IMG/VR virus record: IMGVR_UViG_3300008266_000006
Span: 1 to 64,000 of that record
DNA: 64,000 bases
Reading direction: 5' to 3' (one strand)
From: a virus
Positions 6,539-14,615 of this stretch are shown piece by piece (positions within the stretch are counted from its first letter, which is position 1; each line of letters starts with the position of its first letter). The notes beneath the pieces are model-generated. The model was not told the origin of the DNA, searched no databases, and worked only from the letters and a program-made list of their open reading frames with translations. The position numbers and the translations under genes are program-made.

Positions 6539-7408
6539 ATGACCTATATCGATAATCCATCACTTCAATCTTTTCACGACTTGACTGACATCGAATTCGA
6601 TGTTCCTCTTTGGTCAAAGCTTAGCAGAGATGTTCGTACTATGTCTGCTTCTTTTGACCAACGTTCAGTTCGTGAACTTGTTTCCACTTATTACCGGATT
6701 CAAGATGACCGCATTGCACTAGCTGCACAAGCCAGAGAACTTCAAAAAGCAGGATCACCTCATGAGCTTGCTGAGTTTCTTGCAGACAATCTTTCATACA
6801 TGGAATCTTCTTTGAAGTATCCACTTGAAAGATTTGCTGAGACCTACGCAGTAGGTCGTTGGGCATTGTCTCAATACGGGATTGGACCAGTAATCACTGC
6901 TGGTCTTATTTCCCATATTGATATCAACAAGGCCCACACTGCAGGATCCATCTGGCGTTATGCTGGTCTTGATCCAACTATCTCGTGGAACAAAGGAGAA
7001 AAGCGTCCATTCAACGCAGAGCTCAAGACTTTGTCTTGGAAGATTGGTCAAAGCTTTATGAAGTTTTCCAATCGTGAGCAATGCTTTTATGGTAAGCTTT
7101 ATCTACAGGACAAGGCTCGTAGACAGAAACTCAACGAAGAAGGCGCTTACTCAGACCGTGCTAAAGAGATTCTTGAAACCAAGAATTGGCGTGTCAACAA
7201 GACAAGCAACCATCTGAAAGAAGGAGTTCTTCCTCCTGCACAGATTGATGCTCAAGCACGTCGTTTTGCAGTAAAGATCTTCTTGTCGCATTTTCATGCC
7301 GTATGGTATGAAGATCACTACAAGAAGCCTGCTCCTCGTCCTTACACAATTGCACACATGGACCATGTCCATGAGATTGCAATTCCTGGCTATACGCCAC
7401 TATCATAG
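6539..7408 (+). CDS. Protein with IS110-type transposase C-terminal (HhH) domain, no catalytic domain
   Basis: 289 aa. Residues ~115-150 (YGIGPVITAGLISHIDINKA then GSIWRYAGLDP) match the helix-hairpin-helix 'GIGP...G...YAGLDP' signature of the Transposase_20 domain of IS110/IS116 elements. The N-terminal RuvC-like DEDD nuclease of those transposases is absent, and no inverted repeats or second transposase gene flank it. It is therefore probably a domesticated DNA-junction-binding protein and not an insertion sequence. AAGGA precedes the start. Confidence 0.7.
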   Translation: MTYIDNPSLQSFHDLTDIEFDVPLWSKLSRDVRTMSASFDQRSVRELVSTYYRIQDDRIALAAQARELQKAGSPHELAEFLADNLSYMESSLKYPLERFAETYAVGRWALSQYGIGPVITAGLISHIDINKAHTAGSIWRYAGLDPTISWNKGEKRPFNAELKTLSWKIGQSFMKFSNREQCFYGKLYLQDKARRQKLNEEGAYSDRAKEILETKNWRVNKTSNHLKEGVLPPAQIDAQARRFAVKIFLSHFHAVWYEDHYKKPAPRPYTIAHMDHVHEIAIPGYTPLS

Positions 7409-7409
7409 G

Positions 7410-7437
7410 TTTAATGCAGCGTGGCTCCTGCATTAAA
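7410..7437 (+). other. Perfect 10-bp hairpin between genes
   Basis: TTTAATGCAG-cgtggctc-CTGCATTAAA directly follows the stop of the previous gene. There is no T run, so it may protect the 3' end or attenuate rather than terminate. Confidence 0.5.
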
Positions 7438-7475
7438 GAAATAATATAAATCCACGTAACTAAGGAATACATAAC

Positions 7476-7760
7476 ATGTATACACTTGCACTTGCAATCC
7501 TCATCGGTTTTGTTGCCGCTCAGGTAACAAACATCGTTGTGGACCTCGTCCCTGCTCTGAACAAGCTTCCTGTTCTGAATAGGGAAAACAACATGTTCAT
7601 CCTTGTCACCACCCTTATCGTGTGGTTGACCGACACTTCGCTGTTGGCAACTTACGGTATGGGCAATGGTGCTCAGTGGGTGGACGTTGTTGGCAGTGGT
7701 CTTGCTATCGTTGGTATCACCAGCGTAGTTGACTCTGCAACTCGTTACTTCGAAAAGTAG
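7476..7760 (+). CDS. Small membrane protein, holin-like size
   Basis: 94 aa, with TAAGGA before the start. Three hydrophobic segments at about residues 2-20, 40-56 and 68-86; short charged C-terminus RYFEK. Higher GC and codon use than the neighbours. A terminator follows. Size and topology would fit a class I holin, but no lysis gene is adjacent, so this is only a possibility. Confidence 0.6.
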   Translation: MYTLALAILIGFVAAQVTNIVVDLVPALNKLPVLNRENNMFILVTTLIVWLTDTSLLATYGMGNGAQWVDVVGSGLAIVGITSVVDSATRYFEK

Positions 7761-7773
7761 TAACCCACCAGGG

Positions 7774-7803
7774 GTGCGTCTGGTCTAACAACGCACTTTT
7801 ATT
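7774..7803 (+). terminator. Rho-independent terminator
   Basis: GTGCGT-ctggtctaaca-ACGCAC followed by TTTT. An alternative ACCAG/CTGGT pairing overlaps it. Confidence 0.65.
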
Positions 7804-7821
7804 ATCTTTTAAGAAGGAACT

Positions 7822-8043
7822 ATGCGCAAACTATTTGCTAAAGTAAAAAACTTTTTTACCCGTAAAGAAACACGATCTTTCTGGCTCATCTCTGCATGGG
7901 CTGTAGAAAGTGTCGTTTTGTTTCAATCATTTGGATTACTAGTTGCTACTGGAGCTATTGCTACTGCATCTTTGCTTGTAGCTGTACAGCTCTATAGCAC
8001 TTATGCTTTGTTTTCACTTATTATTGAAAACAGAGCTGTCTAA
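7822..8043 (+). CDS. Small membrane protein
   Basis: 73 aa with AAGGA upstream. A basic N-terminus (MRKLFAKVKNFFTRKE) is followed by two transmembrane helices at about residues 20-42 and 46-68. Similar in layout to the product at 11205. No family is recognised. The repeat array begins 50 bp downstream. Confidence 0.6.
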   Translation: MRKLFAKVKNFFTRKETRSFWLISAWAVESVVLFQSFGLLVATGAIATASLLVAVQLYSTYALFSLIIENRAV

Positions 8044-8092
8044 TTCTTTTTTTAAAAAGGCATTAGATAATCTTAAATCAAGTGGACTGATT

Positions 8093-8508
8093 TGTAACAC
8101 TCGTCACAAATGAATCAATGGATGTAATTTGTAACACTAAAGAGAAATGAATCATAGATGTTAATGAAATTTAAACACTAAGCTAGAATGAACCAGTGGT
8201 CATGACTTGTACCAGGGATCACAAGTGAAACACATAGACAAAGTCATACCAACGGAAACGATTGAATCACCACACGCGAATGTATCATTGAGAATAAATG
8301 AATCAAATGGACGGACTTGTAACACTTCTTACGAATGAATCAAGATGTGTAAGAGTACCATTATATGGAAATGAATCACCTGCGATAATTTATAACATAA
8401 AGAATGAATGAATCACCGCATTACATTTGTAACATTGAGAACAAATGAATCAACATACTGTATAGTGACAAGACGATAGAATGAATCATTGCGACCTGAC
8501 TTGTAACA
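8093..8508. repeat. Array of alternating 7-bp palindromes, about 12 units of 37 bp
   Basis: TGAATCA (or one-base variants) starts at 8111, 8148, 8189, 8226, 8263, 8299, 8336, 8372, 8409, 8446 and 8482. Midway between them lies a TGTAACA-like heptamer at 8093, 8130, 8171, 8208, 8245, 8281, 8318, 8354, 8391, 8428, 8464 and 8502. Both heptamers are palindromes around one central base, and neighbouring sites are 18-19 bp apart with one 23-bp exception. The first element is more degenerate than the second. Sequences flanking each pair often form a 6-bp inverted repeat (ATTTGT...ACAAAT or ACTTGT...ACAAGT). Likely a multi-site protein-binding region (origin iterons, centromere or large operator), or a series of RNA stem-loops. 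It ends 75 bp before the gene at 8583. Confidence 0.8.
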
Positions 8509-8582
8509 TAAACCGCGAATGTTTTTAAATATAGTTTTTACAGAAAAAAAGGGACCTATAAAACTGAAAAGGAGAAATGCAA

Positions 8583-11123
8583 ATGTCATTTGAGACCTAC
8601 CGTCCAAATGTTCGACTTAAAGCAATGGCCAATGGACCATTGCGTTCTAATAACAATTATCAATTTGGTTTTTATGACATTGGTGTCATGCGTCACGCTC
8701 TTGAGCATTCGGGTGCTTCAGAGTATCGTGTAGCAGCTCTTCCTATCCCAGCAAACGATTTTGATCTTGATGATCTTGAAAAGATTATTTCAAACAAAAA
8801 CGTTCAATATGCCATCGTTGACAAGAATAAAATTGTTGTCACTATTATCGATGGCCAACAAGGCTGGATGAGTGTTCTTAATGACATGGGCTTTAAAGTC
8901 AAAGGTGGTGGCAAAACCGCAAAGCGGATGAAGTCATTTCACCGTGCAACTTTGCTCAATGCTCATTTTGATGATCTCAATATTCAATGGGTAGAGCCAA
9001 CCGATTTTACTCGGTATGATTTTACTGAATCTGCTAGTTGGTCAGACTGGGTTCAGGATGCAATTCCCCGTCTTTTGGACGGTGGTATTGTAATTTCTTC
9101 TCGTCTTGTTCAACAAGCCGTAAAGAATCTTCCTGTATATGAACCACATAATACTCTTGATACTAATGAGTATTATTATGATCCAACTGTTCGTCAACAG
9201 TTAACACAGTATCTGTTAAAGTCCAAAGTATTCAATGGCCGCATTCTTACTTCTGAAGGCGTCTTGAAGGGCAATTTCTTTGTCCGTGACGATCTTCCAG
9301 AGTTCATTGATGTCATCTCCACTCGTGACAACCTTAAGAAGGAAATCACCTATCATGGTGGTTACCGTCTTTTGGCAGAGCCTCAAGGCCCTAAGTCACG
9401 AGTTATTACCGATGACCAGACTGTAATCAACTTGCCAAAGTTGTTTCGTAAGTCTGACATGGAAATGTGGCTTAAAGAAGAATATGATAAGATGTTCCAG
9501 AAAGCAATTGACGGACACCTTATCACCGATTGGAAGTCTGTCTTCATGCGTAACTTCACACGCGATAACCAAGACATGGAAGATATCGAAGCACAGTCTC
9601 GTATCAGCTATGTCGGTTATCGATGGGTGAGCATGGGACTTTCAATTACTCATTCTCCTTGGCTCTTTGAGACTTTGGCTATTTCACACGCTAAACCTCT
9701 TCAAAAGCGTATTCCAATCCCTTGTTCTGTTTATGAGCAAGTCATTCCAGAGTCTTTGGCTCGAATGGCTGGTCATGATATTACAGTTGAAGAAAGTACA
9801 ATCAAGCGAATCAATTCTCTTGGTGTACATGTTGTCAATGACTATGACTGGCTTGAGATGTATGAATCTCATGGCGGTCATGACCAAGACGACTTCTTCA
9901 AGTGTTTCTACCGTACAATGGAAAAAGGTGACCGCTCTGAAAAGGTTGTTATCATTGCCCGTTCACCAAACGGCTATGGTGAGTATTCAGTATTCAACTA
10001 TGTTGAAGGCGAATGGTATCCAACCTGGACTAAAGCTGATGGAGAAGAAGTTTCTTTTCCAGCAGTAAATGGTCGTGGTTGGCCAGAACGTCTTTCCGAG
10101 TCTATTCGTCAACGTAAGGTCAAATATCTTGGCCTTCCCGGAGACACTCGTGAAGACACCACTCGTCCTGAAACTGAAGAATACTCCGTTGCAGATGTCA
10201 TGCATGACGTCAAGATTGCCATGAACGGTGGCAACGTTGGACGATTCGTCAATGCTTCAATGCTCCATTCTATGGTCATTGGCAAGCATAGACCAGTCCA
10301 GCTTTGCTCACTCGAGTCGGCAATTGACGGCTGTACTCAAACCAGTGATCCTGATGATCGTGAAGCCATTGACACAGAAGCACAAGTTATGATCGATGAA
10401 GTGCTTGCTTCTAACAAGCCTATTGATCGTGACTTTTGGTTCGGTCGGTTTCGTGCTCTTGCCCGTAAGCATCCGCAAGTGGAGACTTACGAAGGCAAAA
10501 TCACTCAGCTGAATAGCCTGTGCACCGAATATTATAATCGCTATGTACAGCGTGTTATTCAACATTCACAAGAAAATGTTCGTCCACCAGAAGTTATTCA
10601 CCAACTTGGTCAACGCTTGTATTACCATGCGCTGCCAGTGTTGCGTAACTTCCGTATGAGCATTTTCAATGCGAATGCTGCTGATACCGTTCAAGTGTCT
10701 AATGGCATTAAGCGTAACGAATGGGAATATCTTTACAACAACATTGTTGAAAAGATTGAATCATACGAACGCGTTCAAGATCGTCATGATTTTATCTTGT
10801 CACTCTATTCTGCATCAATCAAAAACCCTACCAGCAATGGTAAGGTTACCGACCAGATCGTGATGAACCGTTTGGTTTATCCGCATCTTGAGGCTGCGTT
10901 GATTCACTATGGTATTGGTAACAAGATCATTATGACATTTGAAGATGGTGAAGTATCGTTGACAGAACGCACCGCAACAACCTGGAGCTATCCAGATGAA
11001 AACGGTGACCTCGTCGAGTTCAACGATGTCTTTGCATATCAAGCATATCATGCTCAGTTCTCTGACATTGTTCATACGACTAGTGCTAAAACCACTGGAC
11101 GTAGAATGAAGGCAGAGTTCTAG
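8583..11123 (+). CDS. Large protein, possible divergent two-barrel RNA polymerase (RdRP/YonO-like)
   Basis: 846 aa. The ATG at 8583 is preferred over 8577 because GGAG at 8571-8574 is 8 nt upstream of it. Not recognised with certainty. Around residues 225-255 a segment GVLKGNFFVRDDLP...ISTRDNLKKE resembles the KG...LP...R-S-x-x-K pattern of the first double-psi barrel in eukaryotic-type RdRPs. About 200 residues later GGHDQDDFF (Asp434, 436, 437) resembles, but does not match, the catalytic DxDGD. The spacing and order fit the two-barrel polymerases, but the key motif is imperfect. Otherwise an uncharacterised phage protein. A strong terminator follows and the palindrome array precedes it. 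Confidence 0.4.
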   Translation: MSFETYRPNVRLKAMANGPLRSNNNYQFGFYDIGVMRHALEHSGASEYRVAALPIPANDFDLDDLEKIISNKNVQYAIVDKNKIVVTIIDGQQGWMSVLNDMGFKVKGGGKTAKRMKSFHRATLLNAHFDDLNIQWVEPTDFTRYDFTESASWSDWVQDAIPRLLDGGIVISSRLVQQAVKNLPVYEPHNTLDTNEYYYDPTVRQQLTQYLLKSKVFNGRILTSEGVLKGNFFVRDDLPEFIDVISTRDNLKKEITYHGGYRLLAEPQGPKSRVITDDQTVINLPKLFRKSDMEMWLKEEYDKMFQKAIDGHLITDWKSVFMRNFTRDNQDMEDIEAQSRISYVGYRWVSMGLSITHSPWLFETLAISHAKPLQKRIPIPCSVYEQVIPESLARMAGHDITVEESTIKRINSLGVHVVNDYDWLEMYESHGGHDQDDFFKCFYRTMEKGDRSEKVVIIARSPNGYGEYSVFNYVEGEWYPTWTKADGEEVSFPAVNGRGWPERLSESIRQRKVKYLGLPGDTREDTTRPETEEYSVADVMHDVKIAMNGGNVGRFVNASMLHSMVIGKHRPVQLCSLESAIDGCTQTSDPDDREAIDTEAQVMIDEVLASNKPIDRDFWFGRFRALARKHPQVETYEGKITQLNSLCTEYYNRYVQRVIQHSQENVRPPEVIHQLGQRLYYHALPVLRNFRMSIFNANAADTVQVSNGIKRNEWEYLYNNIVEKIESYERVQDRHDFILSLYSASIKNPTSNGKVTDQIVMNRLVYPHLEAALIHYGIGNKIIMTFEDGEVSLTERTATTWSYPDENGDLVEFNDVFAYQAYHAQFSDIVHTTSAKTTGRRMKAEF

Positions 11124-11134
11124 TAGATGCAAAT

Positions 11135-11183
11135 TAAGGGGGACTAGCCAGTTGTCAACTACTGGTTAGTCCCCCTTTTTTAT
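11135..11183 (+). terminator. Rho-independent terminator
   Basis: AAGGGGGACTA-g-CCAGT ... ACTGG-t-TAGTCCCCCTT followed by TTTT. Very stable. Confidence 0.95.
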
Positions 11184-11204
11184 ACTTCCTCCCAAAGGCA
11201 GAAC

Positions 11205-11573
11205 ATGGAAACTATTACAGCAGATACCATTTATCAAAATATTAATTTTGTAGTTCAGAATGTAGACAAGATTTATAAAGAAACACATACACGTGGCGAG
11301 TATGTAACTTACAAACTTGCTCAAAAGACTTCTCGATTCTTTAAATTTATGCGTAGTCCACAAATTAAAGTATTAAGTCTTTTAGTGTTTTGGGCTTTCT
11401 TTGTCACATCTTGGTTACTTGCATCATTCGCAATTGGCACACTTGCTGCTTTTATTGTCTTTGGTGTAATGATAGCTCTTTATACCAATGCAACTATGGA
11501 AGCCGTTTCTTCTATAATCAGAAATACGATGTTTAACTACTATTCAGGATTACTTGGGAATGTCAAATACTAA
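11205..11573 (+). CDS. Membrane protein with two transmembrane helices
   Basis: 122 aa. A soluble N-terminal half (about 50 residues) is followed by two hydrophobic segments at roughly residues 55-75 and 77-97, then a short tail. It begins 22 bp after the terminator, so it needs its own promoter or read-through. Its 3' end overlaps the next gene by 14 nt. No family is recognised. Confidence 0.6.
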   Translation: METITADTIYQNINFVVQNVDKIYKETHTRGEYVTYKLAQKTSRFFKFMRSPQIKVLSLLVFWAFFVTSWLLASFAIGTLAAFIVFGVMIALYTNATMEAVSSIIRNTMFNYYSGLLGNVKY

Positions 11574-12243
11574 AGATCAATCTGCTATTAAATTCACAGG
11601 CCAAGATGATTACAACGAACTATGTTCTCATATTCATCCAGATGCCTATGGTGAATTTCAAAAGCTATCCAACTTATTTTCTTCTATTGTTTCTAAAGAG
11701 GGTCCAGACTCTTTTAGCAATACAATGGTAGTTTATAACTCAATGAAGAAACTTGTTGGTGTATTGGCTTGCAGATCAGCAGAAGATAAAAATGATCTTT
11801 ATAAAGCTTTAGCTCAAATGCTATACTTTCCAAGATCTATTAATTCTGAATTGTTTATTATTGCTCAAGATTCAAGAGTTAGACTTTTTAGTAAAGATGA
11901 TCAACAAGAACAATCTGTTTCAGATGCTCTTGTTGTAACTTACGTCACTCCTAGAGACTGTATTATATTTACAGTTCCATATACTATTTTTCAAGATAAC
12001 ACAGTAAACTTTTTGTTTGATGACTCTTGGATTTCCTGTGTTCATGAAGATACACTTACTCCAACAAAAGGCCCTGCTGGAGATATGTTAGAATTATTTT
12101 ATACATTTTCACATGCTTCAACCAGTGGTCCTTTGTCCCCTCATGAAGTATTAGCTTTTCTCAAAGCCAATGATTTTAACTTTGAGATTATAAATCCCAA
12201 CAACATGAACAGTAATCACATAGCACTACCAATTGCTATGTGA
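11560..12243 (+). CDS. Hypothetical protein
   Basis: 227 aa. The ATG at 11560 is chosen (frame open from a TTG at 11554) with AGGAT upstream. Soluble mixed alpha/beta protein with no clear motif. It overlaps the membrane protein gene before it, suggesting coordinated expression. Confidence 0.65.
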   Translation: MSNTKDQSAIKFTGQDDYNELCSHIHPDAYGEFQKLSNLFSSIVSKEGPDSFSNTMVVYNSMKKLVGVLACRSAEDKNDLYKALAQMLYFPRSINSELFIIAQDSRVRLFSKDDQQEQSVSDALVVTYVTPRDCIIFTVPYTIFQDNTVNFLFDDSWISCVHEDTLTPTKGPAGDMLELFYTFSHASTSGPLSPHEVLAFLKANDFNFEIINPNNMNSNHIALPIAM

Positions 12244-12255
12244 TATCTTACCCCT

Positions 12256-12438
12256 ATGATAACACTAGAAAAACCTATACTAAACAATAAAATACAAACA
12301 GATGATGCTCTCATTTGCTGGTATGAATCAGATACCCGTATTTGTGGGCATTTGATTGAATTTGATTATTCTGCTAAAATAGAATCAAAAATGGAATTAG
12401 AACCATTCTATGGTGATATAGATCTATTTGGATTCTAA
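12256..12438 (+). CDS. Hypothetical small acidic protein
   Basis: 60 aa, 12 bp after the previous gene. No ribosome binding site is obvious. Acidic C-terminus (MELEPFYGDIDLFGF). It lies in line between two co-directional genes, which is the main support. Confidence 0.45.
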   Translation: MITLEKPILNNKIQTDDALICWYESDTRICGHLIEFDYSAKIESKMELEPFYGDIDLFGF

Positions 12439-12474
12439 GGCAAACGTTTTTTACAAAGGCAAGAGAGAATCTTT

Positions 12475-14154
12475 ATGACTATAACATTACGCCCCTACCA
12501 ACAAGAGGCGTTAGATTCTATTGTTGCCAGTGAAAACAATGGTGTTTCTAAACAACTTGTAGTTTTACCAACTGGAGCTGGTAAGACTATTTTATTTTCA
12601 CATCTACCTTTAATCAGAAAAAATACTTTGCCCATGTTAGTTCTAGCTCATCGAGGAGAACTACTTGATCAAGCCCGTAATAAAATTATTGCTAGCAATC
12701 CTCATTTAACCGTAGAGATAGAGCAAGCAGAAAGACGAGCTGGTAAGGTAGACGTAGTTGTAGCATCTGTTGCTACACTAGGTCGAAACAATACTCCACG
12801 TATTTTAGAATATCCTCAAGATTATTTTAAATCAATTGTTATTGATGAAGCTCACCATGCTGCTGCAACGACATACCGTCGTATTGTAGATTATTTCAAT
12901 TCACCATTTTTATTAGGTGTTACTGCAACGCCTCAGCGTTCAGATAACACTAGATTAACAGATGTCTTTGAAGAGATTGTTTATTATAAATCTATTCAAG
13001 ATTTAATTGAAGATGGATATTTATGTCCACTTATAGGATACAGAGTTAAAACTAATACTGACATTACGGAAGTAGAGATTCAAAATGGAGACTATAACCA
13101 GTCGCAACTGGAAGATCACATTAATACTCCTGAGCGTAACGCTTATATTGTTGCCAGTTATAATAATCTGGCAGCTTCTACGAAAGCCATTGTTTTCGCT
13201 GCAGGAGTCGCCCACGCAAAAGACTTGGCCACATCCTTTGCGCAAAACGGGACCTCTGTACGAGTAATCGTAGGCACAACCCCTGCTGAAGAAAGATCTC
13301 AAATACTCAGAGATTTTTCTTCAGGTGCCGTTAAAGTCTTAGTCAATGTTGGTGTCCTAACAGAAGGATTTGATGAACCTTCTTTAGAAACTATTATCAT
13401 TGCTAAGCCTACTCGTTCAACTCTTTTGTATACGCAAATAGTTGGTCGAGGTACCCGTTTATATGATGGTAAACCACATTGTACTATCATTGATATTTCA
13501 GACACAACTAAAGGTAAGAAGCCTATTGGCCTTCCATCTTTACTTGGTCTTCCACCTGACTTTGATTTACAAGGTAAGTCTCTTACTGAAGTAGCCAAAG
13601 AGTTTCAAGAACTTGAAACGTATTGCCCAGGTGAAGCAGTTCGTGTTCTTAATCCAGATGATATTCAACTTGCTTATGCAAGAATAAATCTGTTTATGCC
13701 ACCACCTCCAAACCCAATTGTTCAACAATATTCTAAACTTGTTTGGGCTGAGGTTGGCGAAAATAGTTTTCATCTTGGTTTAAATAACAATGAGGCTATG
13801 AGCATACACCAAGATGCTCTTGGTAGATGGTCAGTTGCTCTTCATGATAAACATTCTAAGACTGCTAAAGTGTTAGGCCATGTACTTGATCTCAGAGAAG
13901 CTTTTGTTAGATCAGATAGATGGATTCAAAATAATAGAGCACAATCTATGAACTTGATTGAATCTGATGCTCCTTGGAGAGCTGATTCTCCTACTGATTC
14001 ACAGAAGCGTGTTCTCAAGCGCATGGGCGTTCCACTCACAGCAGATCTTACTAAAGGTATGGCTTCTCAACTTATCTCAAGATATTATGAGAATAATCCT
14101 AAACCTAAATGGTTACAAAACAAAATTGATTATAATAAGAATAGGTATAGATAA
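12475..14154 (+). CDS. Superfamily 2 DEAD/DEAH-box helicase (SSL2/RadD-like)
   Basis: 559 aa ATP-dependent nucleic-acid helicase. The Q-motif-like start LRPYQQEA is followed by Walker A PTGAGKT (Lys37), motif Ia, DEAH (Asp124) and VTATPQR (motif III). The C-terminal RecA domain carries LVNVGVLTEGFDEPSLETII and QIVGRGTRL (motif VI, Arg finger). The ~200 residues after the helicase core are specific to this protein. Related enzymes remodel DNA or RNA during replication and repair; in phages they often sit with replication genes. Start with GAGAG upstream. Confidence 0.9.
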   Translation: MTITLRPYQQEALDSIVASENNGVSKQLVVLPTGAGKTILFSHLPLIRKNTLPMLVLAHRGELLDQARNKIIASNPHLTVEIEQAERRAGKVDVVVASVATLGRNNTPRILEYPQDYFKSIVIDEAHHAAATTYRRIVDYFNSPFLLGVTATPQRSDNTRLTDVFEEIVYYKSIQDLIEDGYLCPLIGYRVKTNTDITEVEIQNGDYNQSQLEDHINTPERNAYIVASYNNLAASTKAIVFAAGVAHAKDLATSFAQNGTSVRVIVGTTPAEERSQILRDFSSGAVKVLVNVGVLTEGFDEPSLETIIIAKPTRSTLLYTQIVGRGTRLYDGKPHCTIIDISDTTKGKKPIGLPSLLGLPPDFDLQGKSLTEVAKEFQELETYCPGEAVRVLNPDDIQLAYARINLFMPPPPNPIVQQYSKLVWAEVGENSFHLGLNNNEAMSIHQDALGRWSVALHDKHSKTAKVLGHVLDLREAFVRSDRWIQNNRAQSMNLIESDAPWRADSPTDSQKRVLKRMGVPLTADLTKGMASQLISRYYENNPKPKWLQNKIDYNKNRYR

Positions 14155-14156
14155 AC

Positions 14157-14615
14157 ATGTCTAGATTCTATTCTCGTTTTGTTGTTGATCCATATTTGGA
14201 TTACAATACAATTGATTATGTTGATGTATCTAAAAATGATATTTCTTTTTTAGCTGTAGCTACTAAACTTGCTGCAACATCTGACAACAGATTTCGTGTT
14301 GGAGCACTAGTCGTAAAATCTGGAAGAGTGTTTGGTGGTAGTGCTAATATTACTAAACGCTCACCAAGTACTCCTCCAAATAGATTTTCAACTCATGCAG
14401 AGATTGCAGCTTTAAAGGTAGCTTCAGAAACAGAAGACTCTACTTTGTATATTTCAAGGTTAAGTTCTTTAAACCTTCCAGCTTTAGCTAAACCATGCTC
14501 ATGGTGTATCCAGAAGATACTTGAAGCTGGAGTCAAACGTGTTGTCTATACTGTTGATAAAAACACATCTAAATATTTTTATACTTCCACTTTAAATTGG
14601 AGCAATTATGCGTAA
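14157..14615 (+). CDS. Cytidine/deoxycytidylate deaminase-like protein
   Basis: 152 aa. Zinc-dependent deaminase signature: HAEIAAL (His zinc ligand and catalytic Glu) near residue 81 and PCSWC near residue 117 (two Cys ligands). It would convert dCMP to dUMP or a related base, feeding dTTP synthesis; a role in nucleotide pools for AT-rich DNA is inferred. The allosteric region of phage dCMP deaminases is not evident, so CMP, tRNA or other substrates cannot be ruled out. It overlaps the protease gene by 8 nt. Confidence 0.75.
   Translation: MSRFYSRFVVDPYLDYNTIDYVDVSKNDISFLAVATKLAATSDNRFRVGALVVKSGRVFGGSANITKRSPSTPPNRFSTHAEIAALKVASETEDSTLYISRLSSLNLPALAKPCSWCIQKILEAGVKRVVYTVDKNTSKYFYTSTLNWSNYA

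Noticed and set aside
6539-7408. Active IS110 insertion sequence
   Set aside because: No RuvC-like catalytic domain, no element ends and composition like the neighbours.
8093-8508. CRISPR array
   Set aside because: The conserved parts are only two 7-bp motifs per unit, with 11-12 bp between them and no long repeat; no cas gene is nearby.
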